Source: Euphorbia lathyris (taxonomy: Eukaryota > Streptophyta > Magnoliopsida > Malpighiales > Euphorbiaceae). From it: a DNA stretch of 64,000 nucleotides. This document shows, piece after piece, positions 10,540 through 19,528 of this stretch (position 1 is the stretch's first letter; every line of letters begins with the position of its first letter). The notes below the pieces were generated by a model. The model saw only the letters and a list, made by a program, of their open reading frames with translations, ran no database searches and was not told where the DNA came from. The stretch lies in the NCBI RefSeq assembly GCF_963576675.1, contig NC_088913.1, positions 26,243,001 through 26,307,000 on the forward strand, in the 5' to 3' direction. The translations under genes were made by a program, and so were the position numbers.

Positions 10540-11369
10540 TGGAATTTGTCTCGTGTTTAAAGCTTTTAACGAAAAGTAGCGAATTGAAAAGCGGGTTTTT
10601 ATTACTTGGTTGTTTTTCACCTGCTTTCAACATTTTGGGCCTATTGTTGATGTTTTGTTTGGGGTTCAAGTATTTGCAAATTACTTGGCAAGGGAAGGGT
10701 TTCATTCAGTTTTTCTATGAGATTAGAGGGAAATCAGGTGATGAAAATAATGGTTTATGTTCCAAATTGACATTTAATGAAGTTTTTGATTCAAAATTCA
10801 TACCTTGTTGGTTTAATTCATTGAAATTCCTGGAGAATTCAAAATCAGGAATTGAGGGTAAAATGTTGGTAGCCAGAGAGGCTGAGGATCCAAACGATGA
10901 TGACGATGCGGGAAGCAATTTGTGTGTTGAAGATGAGGAATTTGATGTGATGGCATTGCGGAGATTGGTTAAAATTGAGAGGTATAAAGCAGAAATGGCT
11001 AATTTAGAACTTGAGAAGGAGAGAATGGCTTCTTCATCAGCAGCTAATGAGGCAATGGCAATGATTTCGAGGCTTCAAAATGAAAAAAGCTCCATAGAGA
11101 TTCAAGCTAATCAGTTTCGTAGAATGGCAGAGCAGCAACAAGCATATGATAAAGAAGTGATTCAGTCATGGCAAGAAATGATTATGAGATATGAATCTGA
11201 AAGGGATGAGTTAGTGGAAAACTTGAGATTTTGTGAACATTTGTTGAAGCTGTTCATGAGGACTAATGAATATGATGGATTTGAAGACTTTGATCTCAAT
11301 TTGAATCTTGATGCTGATACCACCGGTGAAGATGAAGATGATGATGACGACCTTGAATGTATTAGTTGA
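10539..11369 (+). CDS. GTD-binding (DUF593, zein-binding/MyoB-like) protein
   Basis: A single open exon of 276 codons from ATG 10539 to TGA 11367-11369. The N-terminus carries a hydrophobic segment at about residues 20-50 (LLLGCFSPAFNILGLLLMF), a likely membrane anchor. An acidic linker (DPNDDDDAG) follows. Then comes the GTD-binding coiled coil at about residues 135-230, with the family core RRLVKIERYKAEMANLELEKERMASSSAANEAMAMISRLQNEK in sequence (motif described, not exhaustive). The tail is very acidic (GEDEDDDDDLE). This order, membrane anchor then DUF593, is that of FLOURY1 and plant myosin-binding proteins that tether myosin XI to endomembranes. At this length it resembles the short FLOURY1-like members, not the 500-900 residue MyoB proteins. 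A TTG-initiated longer frame from 10482 is unlikely. Confidence 0.85.
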   Translation: MEFVSCLKLLTKSSELKSGFLLLGCFSPAFNILGLLLMFCLGFKYLQITWQGKGFIQFFYEIRGKSGDENNGLCSKLTFNEVFDSKFIPCWFNSLKFLENSKSGIEGKMLVAREAEDPNDDDDAGSNLCVEDEEFDVMALRRLVKIERYKAEMANLELEKERMASSSAANEAMAMISRLQNEKSSIEIQANQFRRMAEQQQAYDKEVIQSWQEMIMRYESERDELVENLRFCEHLLKLFMRTNEYDGFEDFDLNLNLDADTTGEDEDDDDDLECIS

Positions 11370-12796
11370 GGATTCTTCACTGATGTAAGCTCTCAATTAC
11401 ATTTTCATGATATATTCTATGTAAATTCTGTCTCAATTTGCATTTAGTTTAGCTGATTAGAGTAAATTAACCTTTCTGTCCTCCTAAATGTATATTGTTT
11501 TACTGTTATGTAAATGATACAAGTGAAAGTTGGATATCACTTTCCAGGAGATTTACTCTACCCCTTGAAGATATGAAAGAGAATTTTTTTCAATAGCAAA
11601 ATTGAAATGTCTTTTCTCACATAATCTCTAATTTTATTGCATTATTCCTAGAGTCGGAGATGTGGCTAACACCCCAGCCACTGGGGGTTATTCCGGCCCC
11701 CCTGTGGCCGCTGCTGACAAAAGGCCAATAATTTTTTTTGTGCATTTTCTTTCCCACCCCACCTTAGCTTTTAGAGACTAGTTCCGCCGCTGATAGTGAT
11801 TATGTGTTTGCTATATGATTGAAGCTTTGGTAAAATAATACTGAGCATAAAGTGAACAGTTGATCATTGTATTCCACTTTCCTTTTCATGTTTGTTTTCT
11901 CCTTGTTTATTCTATTTAGATTGGACGTTGTTTTACTATGATTATTTGTGCGATTACCTTATCTCGAACACCCCGATTAACTATTATTCAATTTGTTTTA
12001 GAAAAGTGATGAATTTATGTTTTGTGTCACTTGAGTCTTAACTACGTCCTTTTTTCGGCCAAGTCTTGACATGGCATTCATAGAGTCGATACAAACGACA
12101 CAAGCAAGGATGTCGATACGTCCTGAATGATTATTGTCGCATTGGAGTGAATAGGACCGACAATGACAGGTAGCAATGAGGACTTGATATGGTCGTTGTT
12201 GAATTTGATGTGATGTTAGTAAGAAGTGCGATTTCTCGGTATGACTTGACTGAAAAAGAATAGTTGTGACTTTTTTGGCACAAAAATGAAAACCTGCTTT
12301 TATGTTATTGTTAGGAACTTAAAAGATACAAATTCATTAACTAGCTTTTTATGGTATTAGTTCATAATTTCATGTCCATGGTCTAGAATGGATCATTTCT
12401 AGTATTGAAACTAGAGTTAAAGCAGAGGCAAGATGGGAGGCAACTAAGGCTCAAAAAAATATGACAAAAACGGTTAGTGCACAAAAACAGAACATTGGCT
12501 GTATAGAAGTGACGGATCCAGGATTCATTGACAGAAAGTGTTTGGGGGTGTTCTCAGTAATCTATAGGTGCTTTTATGGAAGCTTGGATTCCCAATGTAA
12601 GGCCTGATGAATATGTTGTGCCCACAATCTCAGCACTTGGTATGGCTGAGATTGTGGGCACTTGCAGCAGAAAAAAGTGAAATGTCTGATTGGTTGAATG
12701 TTGGTACCACTTCAACCTCTCTATGTTCAATTATCAGCTTTTGCTTTTGTTCCCCTTTTGCCAGCAGCATATTGATTCTATCATTTATTTTATTCA
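11370..12796. other. Intergenic, no gene seen
   Basis: The 3' flank of the GTD-binding gene is AT-rich. 11655-11790 has a GC-rich patch ending in a tccgccgctg motif similar to the end of the small element at 16591-16822, so it may be a decayed copy. 11990-12260 has mixed composition with no open frame. Nothing else is recognised apart from the hairpin listed separately. Confidence 0.5.
12619..12660. repeat. Perfect 16-bp hairpin
   Basis: TGCCCACAATCTCAGC (12619-12634) is followed after a 10-base loop by its exact reverse complement (12645-12660). The stem is GC-richer than the surroundings. It is not followed by a T-run and is too short for a plant miRNA precursor. Function unknown. Confidence 0.85.
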
Positions 12797-13310
12797 AGGA
12801 TAAGTTGCAAAAATATTTCTAATATTTATAGTTATGAGCAATTTTATTCCTAACGTTGGCAGTTAAGAACAATTTTACTCTAAACATTGACAAGTTGGAT
12901 TGGTTTGAAAAATAATTTATCAAACTGCCATAAAATTTTGTTATCTATACTTCACTTATACGTTATTTTATCACTTATTAATAACAGATTACAAACATAG
13001 ATGTGAAATTTTTTAAAAAGAAAAATTTTAAAATTCACTTTTGTACGAGTTGGACAAAAAAAGTCAAATATTTCATCAAATTTAAAAATATTAATCTTCT
13101 ATTCTATTATTAAATTATAAAAAATATGAAATATTTTTTTAGAACCATTTGATATGCAATTGGTACGGAATAAGGAACAAAATATCAATGTTTTATAATA
13201 ATGTCTGAAATTGAGCTAATTTGCCAGCGTTAGGATATAAAGTTGTTATTGGATCAACGTTAAAGGTAAAATTGCACGGTTTAAATGTTAGGTATAAAAT
13301 TGCTTTTGGC
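12797..13310. repeat. Inverted-repeat MITE-like element
   Basis: The left part (GAGCAATTTTATTCCTAACG, 12836 on) and the right part (CTAACGCTGGCAAATTAGC on the minus strand at about 13210-13230, ACCTAACATTTAAACCG up to about 13310) form diverged inverted arms around an AT-rich centre. A 20-plus T run follows at 13329-13350. No coding capacity. Confidence 0.55.
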
Positions 13311-13410
13311 AGTAAATATTATTAGTATTTTTTTTTTTTTTTTTTTTTTTGCACATTATCCCTTTATTTTATTATTGCAATGAAAAGACTGAACTATTAA
13401 AAATATAGAA

Positions 13411-13815
13411 AAATATAAAAATAAACCAGGTGGTTTGGGTCAGTTTCAAATATAGACTATGTGGTTCAAAAGTTGACAAACAGGTATTTTGATGTTCATT
13501 CTGTTAGCAAACATAATCCAAATTGACTAACAGTGTTAAAAAAAGTTAAAAGCCAAAGGGAAAAAATTTAATTTTGTCTTTATATTTATTTATTTTTATA
13601 AATTAACTTTCTTATTATCTAATTATCACAAACAAATCTCAAAAAAATAAAAATCAAATACAAAATTAACTCTTTTTCCTTTGATTTTTTTAACACGATT
13701 AGTCAATTTGGACTATGTTTGCTAACAGAATGAACCTCAAAATATATGTTTACCAACTTTTAAACTATATAATTTATGTTTAAAAATTTTCCAAACCACA
13801 TAATTTATTTTATAC
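13411..13815. repeat. MITE with ~150-bp inverted arms
   Basis: The left arm (13421-13570) contains GTTCATTCTGTTAGCAAACA. The right arm (13665-13815) is its diverged reverse complement, with TGTTTGCTAACAGAATGAAC. A related half copy lies at 28336-28590 and a more distant relative at 29062-29520, so this is a repeated family in this genome. Confidence 0.75.
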
Positions 13816-14128
13816 TTCACATTTGAACGGGGATTTGCAACTTACAAATCTTCTAACCTAAATGGGTCCCAAGCGTCAATTAACATTCTATTTTTTAAAT
13901 TTTTTTTATTACTGTTGAATATAGGAAAATAAGAAAAAAAAATCATATTTGTTAAACTTTTTCATTTGTTTATTTGTATGTTTTGTTTTGTATTACCAAT
14001 ACATTTTAATATGTTTTTTTCTAATTTGTATTTATTTATAGTAAGAGAGGTATATATATTAATGTAAATAATTTTAATTAAAAAATAGAAATTTAAAAAA
14101 AATATATATATTAAAAGTAAATTAGTTA

Positions 14129-14400
14129 AAATTATCTCTGACAACAAGACCTTAAGGTTGGGTAGCCATAATTTAGTGAAAGACATTAGAAGTTTATGTT
14201 CTTCCTTCGACACCATCAACTCTGGGTATGTCTTCAGGGAGTAGAACAGGGTTGCAGACCGCCTCGCTGCTGAGGGCTATGTGAGGATGTTGGGAGTCTC
14301 TACTTTTTCGTCTCCTTCGGGTTTTCTCTTATCTTTACTTTCGGATGATCTTGTTAGGGTTAGTTAGTTTGTTTGTTTCTCTTTTCTTTTCCTACTAAAA
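14129..14400 (+). mobile_element. 5'-truncated L1-type LINE, 272 bp
   Basis: The insert is flanked by a perfect 16-bp target duplication AAAAGTAAATTAGTTA (14113-14128 and 14401-14416) and ends in an A-run. It encodes the C-terminus of a LINE RNase H (NRVADRLAAEGYV, MLGVSTFSSPSGF) with an in-frame TAG. The same C-terminus is found in the larger LINEs at 33483 and 35443, so it is one family. Confidence 0.88.
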
Positions 14401-14416
14401 AAAAGTAAATTAGTTA

Positions 14417-15036
14417 TTTTAATAGTCTCATTAATATTGTATTAGTTTTGATGGAAGATCTTAAACGATATATAAAAAAACGGAGTATTATTTAATTCAA
14501 TTGATTTATATTGTCACATGACAGTTAACCTTTTCTATTTTTTTGCTGTCACCTTACATATACGTGATTGCCACATGGCTTTTACGTTATACAGACATAG
14601 TTCTTTCTAATATGGTTATCGCATCACTATTTCAGTAATTCGTTATCTGAATTTGTTATAATGATTTTATTGAAATAAAAAAACAAAACGTGAATGAATT
14701 TATTTTCAGGCTAGGGCTATTTTCAGAACTTCAAGAACCTCTTGTTCTTCCAATATATATTTTTATTTTTATACTCCATATTTCATCGTTGTTCCCATTT
14801 AATTTCAGATCTTTGTTCAGTTCAGCTACGATCGATTTTCTAATGGATGTCATTATTAAACTTGATCTATAATGTAATTGCACAACTTAGTAAGAAGTAA
14901 GTTTCTATACAAAGAAAAATAAGTTTACGTCTGGAAAATTCAAACGTTCTTCATGTCTGAAAATTTCGAGAATTTAAAAATAATAAAGAAGAGAAAAAAA
15001 AAGAAGAGAAAGGAGGAAGATGAGAATGGAAGAAGG
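14417..15036. other. AT-rich spacer, no feature recognised
   Basis: No open frame of note and no repeat that I can delimit. It holds mixed AT-rich sequence with a purine-rich stretch just before the next MITE. Confidence 0.5.
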
Positions 15037-15520
15037 GGTAAATTACACCTATGGCCATTGAACTTCAATTCTTAACGGTATGACTACTGAACTTTACACT
15101 TTTTAACGATGATCGTCACTCAATGCCCCCAAAATGTCTGTTGACGGTCTTAAAATAAAAAATTCGAATAGTTAATGATATTCTAAGGAATTTTAATTCT
15201 TGATAATTTTCATTTAGAGGTCATTTAGGCGTTGTTTGGTTAGAAGAGATAGAGTTGGTTTTTAGAGAGAGAAAGCTCCAGAAAAATATGATTTTAGAAA
15301 ATAAAAAATGTGAGTTCATGGTAAATGTCATTCCGAACAACTTTAATTCTTCAATATTTTCATTTTGAGATCATTAATGATCATTTTGATGAGTTAGTTA
15401 AAGTTAAATATCTACTGGTGTTAAAAAATGTAAAATTCAGTAGTTATACCGTTGAAAATTGAATTTCAATGGTTAAATGTTAAAATAGATAAAGCTCAGT
15501 GGCTACAGATGTAATTTATC
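15037..15520. repeat. MITE with long inverted termini
   Basis: The left end GGTAAATTACACCTATGGCC and the right end on the minus strand, GATAAATTACATCTGTAGCC, match over more than 60 bp, continuing into 'CATTGAACTT...' type sequence. The interior is AT-rich and non-coding. Such 'taaattacacctatggccactgaact' ends are widespread in eudicot MITEs. Confidence 0.7.
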
Positions 15521-15939
15521 TATGGCAGAAGAAGGAGAAAGAGAAAGAAAAGTAAATAAAAAAATAAAAAAAAAGTCAAAAAAAATTGTTTTCTGTAATA
15601 TCCCTATACCACATCACATAGTTATAGATTCCATCAATTTGTCTTAATTTTGTTAACGGCATAACTATAGAATTGTGTTTGAAAAAAAAATTATACTCGA
15701 ATTAAACGATAAGGTAGTTGTTTGTAATTAACCAATAGTCGGATATAAAATAAATAACGAAATAGAAAAAAACATACATTCACCTGTTTGCTGAATATGG
15801 TAATTTTGGTCTTTCATTAGATTTGGAAAAGTTCATAAGCCAAACACGGAATCGTCGTTCTAAACCAGCCGACCACATTTCATTTCTCCGGGCCGGAAGT
15901 TGGTAACCTTTTCGAAGTGATACAGATCACAGTGCCATA

Positions 15940-16539
15940 GACAACCAAAACCCCTGTACCTGTCGATGCCGGTCATATGACTGTCGTCGTTTCTCCGACC
16001 TGTCGCTGTCTCAGGTAAGCTTCCTTTCCTTCTGAACTCTATGTCTCTATGTGTGTTCTGAAAGGAGAAGAAATTTGAATGTCAATTCGGTAAATACTTT
16101 GTTGGTTAATGATTTTTGCACAGAAGTTTACAGAGAGCATATCTGTAATGAGTCAAACTCAAAATTCTTTTTCAAAATTTTGTCTAAAGCTGTTAGGTCT
16201 TCAAATTTTTGCCTATTCAATGTAGTGCTTAATCTTTTAAAAGTGTGAACTGAATGAAAAATTGTTGACCAGCATGCACTGTTGTTTGAATATTGAAAAA
16301 ATGCAGGAAATGTAGAAAAATTAACTTTGAAAGATGTGGAGTAAAAAGTGCAATGGACATTTCTGATTTTGTTGCTTCCCATTTTGTCTAGCTATTGATC
16401 TTTGGCAAATGTGTCCTCTATTTTTGTTGAAAATAACGAACAAATTTGTTCACTATCTTACAGGGAGGGCTAGGAGACTAGTAATCTTTGTCTAAAGAAA
16501 GTGAATTGTTTGATGAGAACATAAAGGCTCCTCCCAGGT
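15940..16539 (+). other. Probable 5' UTR exons of the FAR1/MULE-derived gene
   Basis: A leader-like stretch ends at CTGTCTCAG|gtaagc (16014/16015). A second candidate exon at about 16464-16539 lies between an upstream acceptor-like cttacag and CTCCCAG|gtatg. The coding exon begins after ttaatgcag at 17802. The two donors fit the plant consensus, but the exon structure is inferred. Confidence 0.4.
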
Positions 16540-16590
16540 ATGTTATGGTTAGTCTTATGCTTGATTTATATATAATTCCATGCTAGTCCA

Positions 16591-16822
16591 CTGAGGCGGA
16601 TTTAGGGGGTCCGTTGACTACGGCCAAGTAGATTTTTTTTAAGAAATTTAATTTGCGGACAGAAGTTTTGTGGGTAATTAAGATCAGCATGGAAATTTCA
16701 GTCAGTGATTGCGAAATTTAATTTCCACACCAATTTGGACGTAGCTGGTGGGTTTACAGGTGGATTAACTTAATATTGTTCCATCTGTTGATCCCCTGAG
16801 TGTCATGTTCTAGCTCCGCCAC
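16591..16822. mobile_element. 232-bp MITE with 10-bp target duplication
   Basis: Flanked by TGCTAGTCCA at 16581-16590 and 16823-16832. The ends are short and imperfectly inverted (ctgaggcgga.. / ..tccgccac). A 9-10 bp duplication suggests a Mutator-derived non-autonomous element. It sits in the presumed 5' UTR intron of the FAR1-like gene. Confidence 0.75.
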
Positions 16823-16894
16823 TGCTAGTCCATCTGAAAACTGAAAATAGCTATTTTATTAGAAGGAATCTACATAATCTTCTCATTAAGTACA

Positions 16895-17310
16895 ACCCAT
16901 ATTGGTTAAATGCATCGGTTGTTCTTGAACTTTCTGATTAGTTTCAAATTTTATCATAAAATTGTAATTTGGGTTACAAACCCTTAAACTTTAATTGAGT
17001 TGTACTCAAATCTGTGTAGCCGCAATCGTTACGCTGAAGTTTCTAGTTTTGTCTAAAATTTATATTTTAGTTAAGAGTTGTTAAGTCATAGTGAGAGAAA
17101 ACTTTGAAAGATAAAGGTGAAAATTTATGGGTCGAAATAAAAAGCCTCTATTTTACCATTCTGGCGAAAAAATGACCTGATTTGTGTTTTAAGGATTTTA
17201 AGTACAACTAAATTACTAATTTAGGATTTTGTGAAACAAAAAGAAGTTATATGAATTTTTTGAAGCTAGTTAAAAAGTTCAAGTCCATAGGTTTAGTTGA
17301 TCCCAACCTG
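16895..17310. repeat. Diverged inverted repeat in an intron
   Basis: Left sequence GTTCTTGAACTTTCTGATTAG (near 16919) and right sequence reading GACTTGAACTTTTTAACTAG on the minus strand (near 17285) are imperfectly inverted, with AT-rich similarity further in. Probably an old MITE. Confidence 0.4.
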
Positions 17311-17819
17311 CTTTTGTAAACAAAGATGATATTAGTGGTACAAAGAAATTGTAATTAGTTTATGATTCTTTTGAAAAATTTGTTTGAATTGCAGAATATG
17401 GAAATACTCATTAGGATAGGTAATTTTACAATTGAGATTTGCTCAATTTATATAAATCTCAGGCAATTATGGATGGTGGTTATGAGTTCGATGCTCCTAG
17501 ATTTAATTTTACATGGGGTTGAGTTCATGTTCGCATTTATATCTCCCTTTGGCACTAAAAAATAAGAAAAGAGAATATGAAAATGCATTGAAAAGCTTAT
17601 CCGAAAGCATTATTACAGAATATATCAATTGCTTATGAACTATCTAACTAATAGCCTTGGAGAAGTTAAGGGATATAAGAAAAACCAAAATAAAATAAGA
17701 GAAACGGTGATGAGACTTTCATTATATGAACTATGTCTTATCAAATAGGGTATTGCAAATGCTTAAGATAATTAATGAAGCAGATATAGATTCTTAATGC
17801 AGGTTTACTTCATGTGTTA

Positions 17820-18398
17820 ATGATGGACATCGAAAGTAGTGGAGAGTTTAGTGAACCCCCACAAATGCTTCCACCTCAAAATGGAACTTTTGTGGACCGC
17901 GAAGAACTTATACAACATGTTGGGGACTTTGCTGTATCCCAGGGATACGTGGTGACTATTAAGCAGTCTAAGAGAGACAGAGTAGTAATTCTTGGCTGTG
18001 ACAGGGGAGGTGTATATCGTAATAGGCGGAAGGCTGCTGAAGAATCACCTGCTGATCATTGCCGCAAAAGGAAAACAGGTTCTCGGCTTACAAATTGTCC
18101 TTTTGAAGTTGTGGGTAAGAAAGATGATGGGCTGTGGGTTCTTACCGTAAAAAATGGAACTCACAACCATGAGCCACTAAAGGACATTTCAGAGCATCCT
18201 ACTGCTCGCCGGTTCTCAGAAACAGAAATTCAGTTAATCAAAGAGATGACAGAAGCTGGATTAAAACCTCGCCAAATTTTGAAGAGATTGAGACAAAGCA
18301 ACCCTGATCTGTTATCCACTCCAAAGCATGTGTACAATGTTAAAGCAAAACTGCGACAAGGAAACTTGACAGGTGGAGCCATTTCTCCAATATTTTGA
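17820..18398 (+). CDS. Short MULE/FAR1-family zinc-cluster protein, no transposase domain
   Basis: The ATG at 17820 (or 17823) gives about 192 residues, ending TGA at 18396-18398. Residues ~25-120 form a WRKY-GCM1/FAR1-type DNA-binding fold: GYVVTIKQSKRDRVVILGCD, then a basic RNRRKAA...CRKRKTGSRLTNCPFEV, then WVLTVKNGTHNHEP, giving the C..C..HxH zinc ligands. A helical LKPRQILKRLRQSNPDLLSTPKHVYN segment follows, as in MULE transposases just before the DDE domain. The protein stops there. It is preceded by an acceptor site and leader exons, and no TIRs flank it, so it may be a domesticated DNA-binding protein. A truncated transposase is the alternative. Confidence 0.7.
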   Translation: MMDIESSGEFSEPPQMLPPQNGTFVDREELIQHVGDFAVSQGYVVTIKQSKRDRVVILGCDRGGVYRNRRKAAEESPADHCRKRKTGSRLTNCPFEVVGKKDDGLWVLTVKNGTHNHEPLKDISEHPTARRFSETEIQLIKEMTEAGLKPRQILKRLRQSNPDLLSTPKHVYNVKAKLRQGNLTGGAISPIF

Positions 18399-19528
18399 TT
18401 ATCAAGCATTTTTTCTTCATTCCCTCTTTTGTTTTTAACCTTGTTGCTAATCTACTTCCAAATGGTCTAAGTTTTGTAGCATTGGACCAACATAACCTAG
18501 AATATCTCCAGTTTGTCACTGTAAAATTTCTGTTATATGAATACAATAATTTCAGACCACATGAACATTTACAGATCTTTAATGTTATTGATGACATCAA
18601 GTACTTACGAACACCTTCATTTGTAAGTGTCAGCTATTAATATGAAGTGGATCTTTAACTATCAGCTTGAGCTTTTAGCTAAAACGGTTCCATATTAATA
18701 TGAAGTGGACCTTTAACTATCATCTTGAGCTTTTAGCTAAAACGGTTCCATGACAGTAAGAATGTTGTGTTGTAATTGTTTGTGGTTGAAAAATTGTGTT
18801 TCAGATGTTTTTCATGAGGTCTAAAAGTGAGCAGCTACTGCTAGTAGGAGCAAAAGAAAGAGAAGTGGGCCAAAAATGGTGAACTTTGATGATGAATCCT
18901 GAATAAGTTCTTAGGCTCTCTAATGGGAAGGGATTGCTTATCCTTTGTTATCCTTCCTTGAGATTTTTTCCCTCTCTCTTAGATCTCAACAATGCATCTG
19001 GTGCAATTTTTATGTCTAAACTTCTTTCCTGTTGTTTGAAAGACCTCCCTTCTCTGTACAGCCATGTAATTTGAAGATGAAATCTGCATACAGAGCTTTT
19101 AGAGTGCTTTCTTTGGCAAAATCTTGGCAAGACTGAAAAATGCTTTTGTATTACCCAATGTATTGTGGATTCTCCTTGAAGTGTGTAATTACTCATTGTT
19201 ATTGAGCTCACTAAGTTCCATGTGATGCCATAATTACTGATAACTCACCTATACGAATTTTCGCAGCTAACTCCAAGGTTTATGTTCTGATTCTACGTTA
19301 CTTGTATGCATATCCTGATCTAATGAGGTGACAAATTGATGAATTTTTTTATGTCAAGTGCCCTGGGAGTAGATAACTAAAATACTACATGAAGATATGT
19401 TTTCATATTCTTGAATTGTGTGGCAATGAATTGTTATTGTTAGGTTCGTCGAAGATTTTAAACATTCTTTCTCCTGGTAAATGTTAATACTTATTATTAT
19501 TATTATTTTTATTTTTAATTTACTGCAG
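18399..19528. other. Spacer between the FAR1-like gene and MMSDH copy 1
   Basis: Presumably the 3' UTR of one gene and the promoter or first intron of the next. The first coding exon of MMSDH copy 1 should lie here or further upstream. I tested the ATGs here and found none ending convincingly in phase 1 at a good donor. Confidence 0.5.
18636..18751 (+). repeat. 58-bp tandem duplication
   Basis: Two adjacent copies starting ATTAATATGAAGTGG at 18636 and 18694 differ at a few positions (ATC/ACC, CAG/CAT). Non-coding. Confidence 0.85.

Noticed and set aside
19137..19180. Candidate first exon of MMSDH copy 1 (ATG CTT TTG TAT TAC ... T|gtgtaa)
   Set aside because: Phase would fit, but the donor is weak and the peptide lacks the Arg-rich, Ser-rich presequence character of copy 2.
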